Shown here: positions 32,948 through 40,538 of the stretch, in pieces
Numbering within the stretch: the first letter of the stretch is position 1
How the letters are laid out: every line of letters starts with the position of its first letter
Assembly (NCBI RefSeq): GCF_030814015.1
Contig: NZ_JAUSUL010000001.1
Coordinates: forward strand, 62,001-126,000
Length of the DNA: 64,000 nucleotides
Reading direction: 5' to 3'
Source of the DNA: Amorphus orientalis
GTDB lineage: Bacteria; Pseudomonadota; Alphaproteobacteria; Rhizobiales; Amorphaceae
The notes under the pieces: generated by a model
Database searches by the model: none
Told to the model about the DNA's origin: nothing
Seen by the model: only the letters and a program-made list of their open reading frames with translations
Program-made: the position numbers and the translations under genes

Positions 32948-34439
32948 TGGGCATCCTCCGCGCACGGATACGGGCCTGCAACAGCGGCAGGAAGAGCGTG
33001 AACAGCGTGAACAGGATGATGGCGAGCGAGATCGGCCGTCCGAAGAACATGCCGGCGAGGTCGCCGGTGGCGGACCCGATCGTCCACGCCTGGACGAAGC
33101 CCTGCTCGGCGATCGGCCCGAGAATGATCCCGAGCACGATCGGCGAGGCGGCAATGCCGAACCGGGCCAGCACCCACCCGACCGCACCGAGCGAGATCAT
33201 GATGATCACGTCGGAGACGGAGTTGCGGATGGCGTAGGAGCCGATGATCGTCATGAACGCCACCGACGGCACCAGCAGCGCCTTCGGGAGGGTCACGACC
33301 GTCTTGTAGGCATAGCGGCCGACCAGAAGGCCGACCGGCAGCATCAGAAGCGTCGCCAGGAACAGGCCGTAGATGAAGGTGTAGACGATCGACCCCTGGG
33401 ACTCGAACAGCTGCGGTCCTGTCCGCACCCCCTGCACCAGCAGCGCGCCGAGGATGATGGCGTCCGGCGGCGTACCGGGGATGCCCAGCACCAGCGTCGG
33501 GATCAGGCCGCCGCCGACGGTGGCGTTGTTGGCGGATTCCGTGGCGATCACGCCGCCGGGTTCGCCGGTGCCGTATTTCTGACCCTGGCGGGCGGCGCGG
33601 CGCGCCTCGGCATAGGCGACGAGACCGGCCACGGAGCCGCCGGCACCCGGCAGGATCCCCACCACTGTGCCGATCACCGAGGAACGCACCACGTTGATCT
33701 TCTCGCGCCACATGATCGGGATCGCCTCCGACAGGCGGAAACCGCGCTGCTCCGATTCCACCTTGAGATGGCGGTCGGGGGTGGCGACCAGATCGATCAG
33801 GACGGGAATGCAGTAGAGGCCGATCAGGGCGGAGACGACCTCGATGCCGCCGATCATGGTCTGGCTGCCGAAGGTCAGCCGGACGTCGGCGCTGATCTCG
33901 GCGACGCCGACGCAGGACAGGAGCAGGCCGAGCGAGGCCCCCATCAGCCCCTTGGCCAACGCGCCCTCCGAGAGGGCCGCGATCAGCGAAAGGCCGAAGA
34001 TAGCGAGCCAGAAATATTCCACCGGCCCGAAGGCCAGCGCCACTTCGGAGAGCGGCGGCGACAGGGTCAGCAGGAAGAACGCCCCCACCAGACCGCCGAC
34101 GACGCTGCCGAGGCAGGCGACCGTCACGGCGAGGTTGCCGTCGCCGCACTTGGCCATCGGATAGCCGTCGAACGTCGTGCCGATCGCCGACGGCGTGCCG
34201 GGCGTGTTGAGCAGGATCGCCGAATAGGCCCCGCCATAGATCGCGCCGGTATAGATCGCCCCGAGCAGGATGAGCGCGGATGCGGGATCCATCGTGAAGG
34301 TCAGCGGTACGAGGACCGCCACGGCCATGGTGGCCGTCAGTCCGGGGATCGACCCGATGATCGTTCCCGCAGCGACGCCGCCCAGTGCCAACAGCACGTT
34401 CAGGGGCGTCAATGCCTGCGCCAGGTGCTCTCCGAGCAT
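32937..34439 (-). CDS. tctA: TTT transporter large permease TctA
   Basis: A 500-residue membrane protein with about 11-12 helices of the TctA family. Signatures: 'GTIIGSIPGLTATMAVAVLVPLTF', 'IYTGAIYGGAYSAILLNTPGTPSA' and the repeated half 'GILPGAGGSVAGLVAYAEARR'. It drives ion-coupled uptake of a carboxylate handed over by TctC. In sulfolactate degraders a transporter of this type has been proposed to import the substrate, and tartrate uptake is equally plausible here. Confidence 0.93.
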   Translation of the reverse strand: MLGEHLAQALTPLNVLLALGGVAAGTIIGSIPGLTATMAVAVLVPLTFTMDPASALILLGAIYTGAIYGGAYSAILLNTPGTPSAIGTTFDGYPMAKCGDGNLAVTVACLGSVVGGLVGAFFLLTLSPPLSEVALAFGPVEYFWLAIFGLSLIAALSEGALAKGLMGASLGLLLSCVGVAEISADVRLTFGSQTMIGGIEVVSALIGLYCIPVLIDLVATPDRHLKVESEQRGFRLSEAIPIMWREKINVVRSSVIGTVVGILPGAGGSVAGLVAYAEARRAARQGQKYGTGEPGGVIATESANNATVGGGLIPTLVLGIPGTPPDAIILGALLVQGVRTGPQLFESQGSIVYTFIYGLFLATLLMLPVGLLVGRYAYKTVVTLPKALLVPSVAFMTIIGSYAIRNSVSDVIIMISLGAVGWVLARFGIAASPIVLGIILGPIAEQGFVQAWTIGSATGDLAGMFFGRPISLAIILFTLFTLFLPLLQARIRARRMPNAE

Positions 34440-34572
34440 CAGGGCCTCATCCCTCTGCCAGCCGGACGGAACGGGGCGAGCCCGTGCAGTCCCGACGGAA
34501 ACTGTCGATCAAGGGTGATTGGGATTGCCGCGACCGGCCTTGGCCGCGGGATCCGGCGGGTTGGGGTCCGAT

Positions 34573-34602
34573 CTCCCGACGGCTGACTGCCGCCGCCGGG
34601 AG
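34573..34602 (-). promoter_or_regulatory. intercistronic hairpin between tctC and tctA
   Basis: CTCCCG-a-CGGC, 8-nt loop, GCCG-c-CGGGAG: a 10-bp stem with one mismatch in the 192-bp gap after tctC. No T-run follows in the leftward direction. It probably stabilises the binding-protein message, like the hairpin after dctP. Confidence 0.5.
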
Positions 34603-34631
34603 ACCGGATCACGCATCCGGCAAAGCGCCGA

Positions 34632-35594
34632 TCAGTCGACGATACCGGCCGACTTCGCGGCCTTCAGATACTCCGCCTTGCGCTTCTCCATGAAGGCGGG
34701 GACCTCGTCGTAGGGCACGTCGATCAGCGCAAAGCCGCCGTCGAGCATCTGCTGCTTGAACTTCTCGTCGGAATTGATCGAACCGATGATGTCCGACCAC
34801 TTCTGGCGCAGCTCCTCCGGGGTATCCTTCGGAACCGCGACGCCGCGATAGGCCCCGCCGACCAGATCGAAGCCGAGCTCCTTGAAGGTCGGCACGTCCG
34901 GGAACGACGGATGACGCTCCTCCATCGCGACGGCGAGCATGCGGACCTTGTCGCCCTGCTGGGCACCGACGGTCGTGTAACCCCACTCGGCCATGACCTG
35001 ATTGCCGAGCAGCGCGGTCACCGCAGCCCCCGTGCCCTTGAACGGCACGTAGGTGGTGTTGATGTCGGCCATCTCGTCGAAGCGGATCGAGGCGAGGTGG
35101 TTGGCCGTCCCCTTGCCCGAGCCGGACATGGTGACCTTGCCCGGGTTCTCCTTGGCGTAGTCGATCAGGTCCTGCAGGGACTGGAAGTCGCTGTCGGCCG
35201 GCACGACGATCGCGTCGGGCGTGTAGTGGAACCAGTAGATCCCGGTCACGTCGTCGGTGGTGTAGCCGACGTCCTTGGTGGCCGGCTGAATCACGATGTG
35301 CGGCAGGTTGATGCCCATGATCGTGTAGCCGTCGCCGTCGGACGAATTGAGCTGCGACCAGCCAACGGCGCCGCCGCCGCCCGGCTTGTAGGAAATGACC
35401 AGGTCCTCCCCGTACATTTCCTTGAAGTGAGGCTGCTGCAGGCGGGCCGAGATGTCGGATTCGCCGCCGGGTCCGAACGGAATCACGTAGTCCACGGACT
35501 TGTTCGGAAAGTCCTGTGCCTGCACCGAGCCTGCGGCGCCGGCGGTAAAGGCCAGCGCGATGCCGGCCGCGATCAGACGATGACGTGTCTTCAT
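34632..35594 (-). CDS. tctC: TTT transporter periplasmic binding protein TctC
   Basis: A 320-residue binding protein of the TctC/Bug family. Signal peptide residues 1-27 (ending SVQAQ). The mature domain starts 'FPNKSVDYVIPFGPGGESDI', the conserved loop that grips the carboxylate, and has 'GSGKGTANHLA' in place of the usual second-lobe motif. GGGAGGAGACAC precedes the ATG at 35594; the ATG five codons upstream is too close to that site. Ligand probably a C3-C4 hydroxy- or sulfo-carboxylate, inferred from the flanking genes. Confidence 0.92.
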   Translation of the reverse strand: MKTRHRLIAAGIALAFTAGAAGSVQAQDFPNKSVDYVIPFGPGGESDISARLQQPHFKEMYGEDLVISYKPGGGGAVGWSQLNSSDGDGYTIMGINLPHIVIQPATKDVGYTTDDVTGIYWFHYTPDAIVVPADSDFQSLQDLIDYAKENPGKVTMSGSGKGTANHLASIRFDEMADINTTYVPFKGTGAAVTALLGNQVMAEWGYTTVGAQQGDKVRMLAVAMEERHPSFPDVPTFKELGFDLVGGAYRGVAVPKDTPEELRQKWSDIIGSINSDEKFKQQMLDGGFALIDVPYDEVPAFMEKRKAEYLKAAKSAGIVD

Positions 35595-35635
35595 CGTGTC
35601 TCCTCCCAAAGACTATCGAATGGTTTTTCTCGCGC

Positions 35636-35658
35636 GCCCGGCGGGGTTGCCGCCGGGC
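35636..35658 (-). promoter_or_regulatory. perfect 9-bp stem-loop in the suyB-tctC gap
   Basis: GCCCGGCGG, loop GGTTG, CCGCCGGGC. It lies 42 bp upstream of tctC on its leader side. No T-tract on either strand. Could be mRNA protection at a processing site. Confidence 0.45.
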
Positions 35659-35745
35659 ATGCCCTTGTTGCCCCGTTCGGGGAAAATCCGGTTGCCGCTC
35701 TCTCTGACGGAACGCTGGCAAGAAATCTGGCGTCAGACGACAAAG

Positions 35746-35771
35746 CGCCCGGACCGCGGCCGGCCCGGGCG
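35746..35771 (-). terminator. possible weak intrinsic terminator after the lyase large subunit
   Basis: CGCCCGG-N12-CCGGGCG begins 12 nt beyond the leftward stop codon and is followed on the minus strand by CTTTGTCG. The T-run is short, so partial termination before tctC is more likely than a full stop. Confidence 0.4.
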
Positions 35772-35782
35772 TCGGTTTCTGG

Positions 35783-36964
35783 TCAGGCGCTCCTGTACAG
35801 CTTGGTCATCACGAACTCGCGGTGGCCGAGCGCCTCCGCCGCCGTGGCGCGTCCGTTGGCCGTGCGAACCACCGTATCGATCAGGGCGTCCCCCGCATCC
35901 GAAATCGTCATGTCGCGGCGCAGGATGCCGGAGACGTCGACATCGACGTGCTCGGACATGGTTCGGATCGTGCGCGGATTGGCGGTGATCTTGACCACCG
36001 GCACGATCGGGTTGCCGATGACGTTGCCCTGGCCTGTCGGGAAGGTGTGCACCACGTAGCCGGCCGCCGCCATCAGCGTCACGCACTCGGCCGCCGCCGA
36101 CGACGTGTCCATGAAGTAGAGGCCCGGCCCCTTGGCTGGCGCCTCGGCCGGCTCGAGCACGTCGATATAGGAGCACTCCCGGCCGATCTTCTCCAGATTG
36201 CCGAGGGCCTTCTCCTCGATGGTGGTGAGGCCGCCCTCGATGTTGCCCTTGGTCGGCTGGGACTCGGAGAGATCGCTCGTCTTGAAGGGCTCGATCACCT
36301 CGTCCATGTAGGCCTGCCAAGTGGCCTTGAACTTCTTCGCCGCTTCCGGATTGGCCGCCCGCGCCTCGCACAGATGCTCCGCGCCGGTGAGCTCCGAGGT
36401 CTCCCCGAAACAGCCATAGATGCCGTTCGGGATGAGCTTGTCGTACATGTTGCCGACGGTCGGGCAGGAGCCCAGACCGGTCGTCGTGTCGGACTCGCCG
36501 CACTTGGTGGAGACCCAGAGGTCGGAGATCGGGCACTCCTCGCGCTGGCGCTCCGTGGCCCAGTGCACGAAGTCCTTGGCGGCGCGCGAAGCGTCCATGA
36601 TCGTCTTCAGGTCGCCGTTCTGCTCGATCGAGAACGCGGCCACCGGCTTGCCGGTCTTGGCAATGCCGTCGGCGATGACCTGGGTCCAGCCGGGCTCGAT
36701 GCCGATGACCACGCAGGCTGCCACGTTGGGGTTGGCGCCGGTGCCGATCATGGTGCGGAAATGCAGGTCGAGGTCCTCGCCGAACTGCAGCCGTCCGTAG
36801 GCGTGGGGAAGCGCGAGCGTGCCCTTGATGTTGTTCGCCACCGCCTCGCAGGCGGCGTTCGAAATGTCGTCGACCGGCAGGATCACGACGTGGTTGCGGA
36901 CGCCGACGCGCCCGTTCTCGCGCCGGTAGCCGAGGAAAGTCTGATCGCCGTATGCGTTTGCCAT
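35783..36964 (-). CDS. suyB: UxaA-family lyase large subunit, probable (2R)-sulfolactate sulfo-lyase beta
   Basis: A 393-residue protein of the altronate/galactarate dehydratase (UxaA) large-domain family, whose metal-dependent members remove water or, in SuyB, sulfite from a 2-hydroxyacid. Visible marks: '[20 protein letters not shown]', '[22 protein letters not shown]', '[20 protein letters not shown]' with cysteines expected near the metal site, '[17 protein letters not shown]' and '[19 protein letters not shown]'. The N-terminal SAF domain of full-length UxaA is a separate gene 12 bp upstream, the SuyA/SuyB arrangement. The sulfo-lyase reading is supported by neighbouring ComC/SlcC-like dehydrogenases and a YeiH exporter; a split sugar-acid dehydratase is the main alternative. 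Confidence 0.7.
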   Translation of the reverse strand: MANAYGDQTFLGYRRENGRVGVRNHVVILPVDDISNAACEAVANNIKGTLALPHAYGRLQFGEDLDLHFRTMIGTGANPNVAACVVIGIEPGWTQVIADGIAKTGKPVAAFSIEQNGDLKTIMDASRAAKDFVHWATERQREECPISDLWVSTKCGESDTTTGLGSCPTVGNMYDKLIPNGIYGCFGETSELTGAEHLCEARAANPEAAKKFKATWQAYMDEVIEPFKTSDLSESQPTKGNIEGGLTTIEEKALGNLEKIGRECSYIDVLEPAEAPAKGPGLYFMDTSSAAAECVTLMAAAGYVVHTFPTGQGNVIGNPIVPVVKITANPRTIRTMSEHVDVDVSGILRRDMTISDAGDALIDTVVRTANGRATAAEALGHREFVMTKLYRSA

Positions 36965-36976
36965 CTGCCTCGCCCC

Positions 36977-37264
36977 CTACCAGCGCTTGGTCTTGAGGTT
37001 GTGAACGTGGACGTGCCCGCCCTCGTCCACATCCTGAACGAACTTGCCGATATCCTGACCGTACTTGGTCGCCGTGTCGCCCGCCTTGATCGCCCTGAGC
37101 GCAATCTTATGCCCGATCGGCACGTCGTGCTTCGACGTGAGGTGGAAGTCCGAATTGTCCTCGGTGACGACGCACAGCATGTCCGTGCCGGCCTTGAGGT
37201 TCTCCACGACGACGACCCCAACGTTGTCGGCCTTGTCGTGCACCAGAAGGTGCGGAGCGCTCAT
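36977..37264 (-). CDS. suyA: UxaA-family small (SAF-domain) subunit, probable SuyA
   Basis: A 95-residue SAF-domain protein, the detached N-terminal domain of UxaA-type lyases. 'HDKADNVGVVVVENLKAG' and 'PIGHKIALRAIKAGDTATKYGQ' are the family core, and the end 'HVHVHNLKTKRW' is, as I recall, typical of SuyA-type subunits more than of sugar-acid dehydratase small subunits. First gene of the leftward operon; its promoter region is shared with a divergent GntR gene. Confidence 0.7.
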   Translation of the reverse strand: MSAPHLLVHDKADNVGVVVVENLKAGTDMLCVVTEDNSDFHLTSKHDVPIGHKIALRAIKAGDTATKYGQDIGKFVQDVDEGGHVHVHNLKTKRW

Positions 37265-37306
37265 CTCGTTTCAACTCCCGCTAATATTGTGTAGGGTTCT
37301 GGGCAG

Positions 37307-37320
37307 GTCTTATATAAGAC
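37307..37320. promoter_or_regulatory. perfect 14-bp palindromic operator GTCTTATATAAGAC
   Basis: A perfect palindrome in the 99-bp gap between the divergent suyA-like and GntR genes, in locally AT-rich DNA, with a further half-site-like ATAAGA just to its right (about 37323). HutC-subfamily GntR proteins typically bind AT-cored palindromes of this form. It is the likely switch for both directions. Confidence 0.7.
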
Positions 37321-37363
37321 ATAAGATAGGAAAGCAGTTGTCAATGCCGGTGAGTTGCGAGCG

Positions 37364-38131
37364 ATGAATGCGGTCAAGGCAGGCGGGAAAACGGCGCAGC
37401 TGGTTGCCGATCCGGAGGGCTCTCCGGGCTTCCGGCCGCTCTACAAGCAGGTGCGCGATCTCCTGACGCGCCGGCTGGCCGAAGGCTTCTGGGCCCCAGG
37501 AGCGATGCTGCCAAGCGAGCAGGAGCTCGCCGCCTCGCTCTCCGTCAGCCAGGGAACGGTGCGCAAGGCGCTCGATGCCATGGCGGCCGAGAACCTGATC
37601 GTCCGGCGCCAGGGCCGCGGCACCTTCGTGGCCCGTCAGGACGACGAGCGCGTGCTGTTTCATTTCTTCCGCATCACCGGCGACGACGGCAGCCATGTCT
37701 TTCCCGAGAGCGAGGTGGAGGACACCGGGATCGGCGAGGCGCGGCCGGAAGAGGCCGCAGCCCTTGGCCTGCCACCCGGGGCCACCGTGGTCCGGATCCG
37801 GCGCACCCGCAGCCTCGGTGGCCGGCCGGTGATCGCCGAGCACATCAGCCTGCCGGCCGAGACATTCGCCGGCATGGAGAACCGCCTCGATCTGCCGAAC
37901 AATCTCTACGGGATCTTCGCCGAGAAGTTCGGCGTCAGCATTGCGCGAACGTCGGAACGGCTGAAGGCCGTGGCCGCCGACGGGGAAACCGCGCGGCAGC
38001 TCGGCATCGAAACCGGAACGCCGCTGCTGGCGATCGAGCGGACGGCCTATTCGGTCATGGGCGCGGCGGTGGAGTGGCGGCGCAGCCTCTGTCTGACGGA
38101 CGACCTCCACTACGCCTCCGACATGCGCTGA
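37364..38131 (+). CDS. GntR-family (HutC/UTRA) regulator of the hydroxyacid locus
   Basis: A 255-residue regulator: winged HTH at about residues 20-90 ('LYKQVRDLLTRRLAEGFW', 'LPSEQELAASLSVSQGTVRKALDAM') and a UTRA effector domain ('VVRIRRTRSLGGRPVIAEHISLP', 'LAIERTAYSVMGAAVEWRRSLC'). The ATG at 37364 is used, with GGTGAG upstream; a TTG three codons earlier is a weaker option. Divergent from the suyAB-like operon with a perfect palindrome between them. The effector is probably the pathway substrate or its keto acid. Confidence 0.88.
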   Translation: MNAVKAGGKTAQLVADPEGSPGFRPLYKQVRDLLTRRLAEGFWAPGAMLPSEQELAASLSVSQGTVRKALDAMAAENLIVRRQGRGTFVARQDDERVLFHFFRITGDDGSHVFPESEVEDTGIGEARPEEAAALGLPPGATVVRIRRTRSLGGRPVIAEHISLPAETFAGMENRLDLPNNLYGIFAEKFGVSIARTSERLKAVAADGETARQLGIETGTPLLAIERTAYSVMGAAVEWRRSLCLTDDLHYASDMR

Positions 38132-38291
38132 CCCACCGCTTGCCGCGCCCCGACCGGTCGCGGCCTTGTCCGGCCGGCACGCGGTTCCGGATCCCGCCGG
38201 TACCTCCATCGCCGCCGCTATGATCTGGCCCGGCGATCAATGTGACAAAATTAATGCGTTGGAAGTCACTGGACCGAAACGGAATAGTCCC

Positions 38292-38310
38292 CGGATCGCA
38301 AATTGATCCG
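38292..38310 (+). promoter_or_regulatory. inverted repeat upstream of yeiH
   Basis: CGGATC-N7-GATCCG, perfect 6-bp arms around GCAAATT. It sits 9 bp before the preferred yeiH start and resembles a LysR-type dyad; the YeiE-like regulator encoded downstream is a candidate ligand. Confidence 0.45.
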
Positions 38311-38319
38311 AGATCTTTG

Positions 38320-39366
38320 GTGTCATCCGCCTCGACCCATCATGACCAGCGTCGCCTGAGGGGCCTTCCCTGGTCCGGACCGGGTCTGCGCGCGATTTTC
38401 CCGGGTCTCTTCATCGCCGGCCTGGTGGCCTGCTGCGCGTTCTATCTGCACCGTCTTCCGGCGCTCGGCCTGATCAGCCCGATGATCATCGCCGTCGGGC
38501 TCGGCGCGCTCTACACCAACATCGTCGGCCTCGATGTCCACGCCCGCCCCGGCGTCGCCTTCGCCCAGAGGCCGGTTCTGCGCCTTGCGATCGTCCTGCT
38601 CGGATTTCAGCTCACGCTGGGCGACATCCTTGCGATCGGCTTCGACGGCGTCGGGATCGTGGCGCTCACCCTCGCTGCGACGTTCGTCTTTACCGTCCTT
38701 GCCGCGCGTGTCCTCCGGGTCGATCACCATCTGGGCCTCCTGATCGCCGCCGGCACCTCGATCTGCGGGGCGTCCGCCATCGTTGCGGCGAACACCGTGG
38801 TGCGCGCGAAGGAGGGCGACGTGGCCTACGCGGTCGCCGCAATCACCCTGTTCGGGACGCTTGCGATGATCGGGCTGCCGCTGCTTGCGCCGCTCCTGAA
38901 CCTCGATCCCGCCACCTTCGGCCTGTGGGCCGGCGCCTCCATCCATGAAGTGGCCCAGGTGGTCGGGGCGAGTTTCCAGCTCGGCGACCAGGCGGGCGAG
39001 ATCGGCACCACGGCCAAGCTGGTCCGGGTGGCGCTTCTGGCACCGGTGGTCCTGTCCCTCGGCTTCTTTCTCCACGCCGATCATCCAGGCCTGGGGCGCC
39101 AGCCCGCGGTCCCCGGCTTCATCGTCGGATTCGTCGCGGCCGTGGCGATCAACAGCCTGTTCGAACTTCCCGTTGAGTTCCGCCTGGCGATGGCGACCGC
39201 GACGACGGCCCTTCTGACTGTCGGTCTTGCCGCCCTCGGCCTCACCGCCGACGTTTCGGCGATCCGCTGCAAGGGCTTCCGACCGCTCGGACTTGCACTG
39301 CTGTCGACTTTGTTTATCGCTGCCTTCAGTCTGGGGCTCCTCGAACTGAAGATGCAATTCGGCTGA
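38320..39366 (+). CDS. yeiH: YeiH-family putative sulfate/sulfite exporter
   Basis: An inner-membrane protein with about ten helices of the UPF0324/YeiH family (TC 2.A.98, putative sulfate exporters, including SuyZ/TauZ of sulfonate degraders). Signature stretches: 'FPGLFIAGLVACCAFYL', 'PMIIAVGLGALYTN', 'VLRLAIVLLGFQLTLGDI', 'AAGTSICGASAIVAANTV' and 'GLWAGASIHEVAQVVGAS'. The start is uncertain: GTG at 38320 (348 residues) leaves the inverted repeat outside the gene, while GTG 38242 adds 26 non-conserved residues. It would remove the sulfite or sulfate released by the lyase. The LysR gene overlaps its end by 1 bp. Confidence 0.85.
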   Translation: MSSASTHHDQRRLRGLPWSGPGLRAIFPGLFIAGLVACCAFYLHRLPALGLISPMIIAVGLGALYTNIVGLDVHARPGVAFAQRPVLRLAIVLLGFQLTLGDILAIGFDGVGIVALTLAATFVFTVLAARVLRVDHHLGLLIAAGTSICGASAIVAANTVVRAKEGDVAYAVAAITLFGTLAMIGLPLLAPLLNLDPATFGLWAGASIHEVAQVVGASFQLGDQAGEIGTTAKLVRVALLAPVVLSLGFFLHADHPGLGRQPAVPGFIVGFVAAVAINSLFELPVEFRLAMATATTALLTVGLAALGLTADVSAIRCKGFRPLGLALLSTLFIAAFSLGLLELKMQFG

Positions 39367-40250
39367 TGACGCTCGAACAACTGCGGATCTTCGTTGCGGT
39401 CGCCGAACGGGAGCACGTGACCCAGGCAGCCCGGGATCTCAACCTGACCCAATCCGCCACCAGCGCGGCCATCGCCGCGCTGGAATCGCGCTATGCGATC
39501 CAGCTGTTCGACCGGATCGGCCGGCGCATCGTCCTGTCGTCGGCCGGACGTCTCTTCCTTGCCGAGGCGCGCGCCGTCCTGGCGCGGGCGGAAGCGGCGG
39601 AACTTGTGCTGTCCGATCTCGCCGGCCTCAAGATCGGCTCGCTGTCGCTGGCCGCGAGCCAGACCGTCGGAAACTACTGGCTGCCGCCCCTCGTGACGCG
39701 CTTCCGTACGGCCTTCCCCGGCCTTTCCGTCACCCTCTCCCTGGGCAACACGGAGACCGTCGCCGGATGGGTGAAGGCCGGCGAGGCGAACATCGGTCTG
39801 GTGGAAGGCGAGGTGGACGACCCCGCGCTCGTCACCAGCGTGATCGCGGAAGACGAGATGAGCCTGATCGTCTCTCCCGGCCATCGCTGGGCGGGAGCGG
39901 ACGCGACAACCCTCGACTTCCGCACGGACGACTGGGTGATGCGCGAGCGCGGCTCCGGCACCCGCGCCATTCTCGAAACGGTGCTCCGCGAGCACGGGGT
40001 CGACAAAGCGACTGCGGCCCTGGTCCTTCCCTCCAACGAGGCGGTGCTCAATGCCGTCGCCGCCGGACACGGGGCCGCCGTTCTCTCCAAGCTGGTCGTC
40101 GGACCGAGCGTCGCGGCGGGCCGGGTCGTCGAGATCGCGTACGCCTTCCCGCGCCGCACTTTCTCGATGGTTCAGCACCGCGAGCGCTTCGTCACCAGCG
40201 CGGAGAAGGAGTTCATCCGGCTCGTCGCGGACACCGAGCCGGCGCCGTAG
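39366..40250 (+). CDS. YeiE-like LysR-family regulator
   Basis: A 294-residue LysR regulator: HTH 'MTLEQLRIFVAVAEREHVTQAARDLNLTQSA' opening and a CysB/YeiE-type effector domain ('LSLAASQTVGNYWLPPLV', 'VDDPALVTSVIAEDEMSLIVSP', 'MRERGSGTRAILE'). In enterobacteria yeiE regulates yeiH and YeiE has been reported as a sulfite sensor. Here both genes overlap in one transcription unit, so a role in sensing the anion to be exported is likely. Confidence 0.85.
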   Translation: MTLEQLRIFVAVAEREHVTQAARDLNLTQSATSAAIAALESRYAIQLFDRIGRRIVLSSAGRLFLAEARAVLARAEAAELVLSDLAGLKIGSLSLAASQTVGNYWLPPLVTRFRTAFPGLSVTLSLGNTETVAGWVKAGEANIGLVEGEVDDPALVTSVIAEDEMSLIVSPGHRWAGADATTLDFRTDDWVMRERGSGTRAILETVLREHGVDKATAALVLPSNEAVLNAVAAGHGAAVLSKLVVGPSVAAGRVVEIAYAFPRRTFSMVQHRERFVTSAEKEFIRLVADTEPAP

Positions 40251-40538
40251 GCCCCTTCGCGCGAGCGCATTTCATCGCCGAAAGTAACCGTCGTCGCGCT
40301 GACCGGCCGCCTGCGGCCCGAAAAGGTGCCTGCCAATGCCGGCGTCGCGTCGGGTCCGGTCCGCCCGCCCGCACACGGCACGGCGCGCCGACATCCTTCC
40401 GACGACACGATCCCCGATGCCAGCCCGGACCCGGCCATCTCAGATTTCGGCATTATATTGCATGATGCGATTGACGAAGCCGACAATCGGTTTCAACCTC
40501 AGGCCATCAGAACAAAAAAAGTTGAGGAAATGCCTGAG

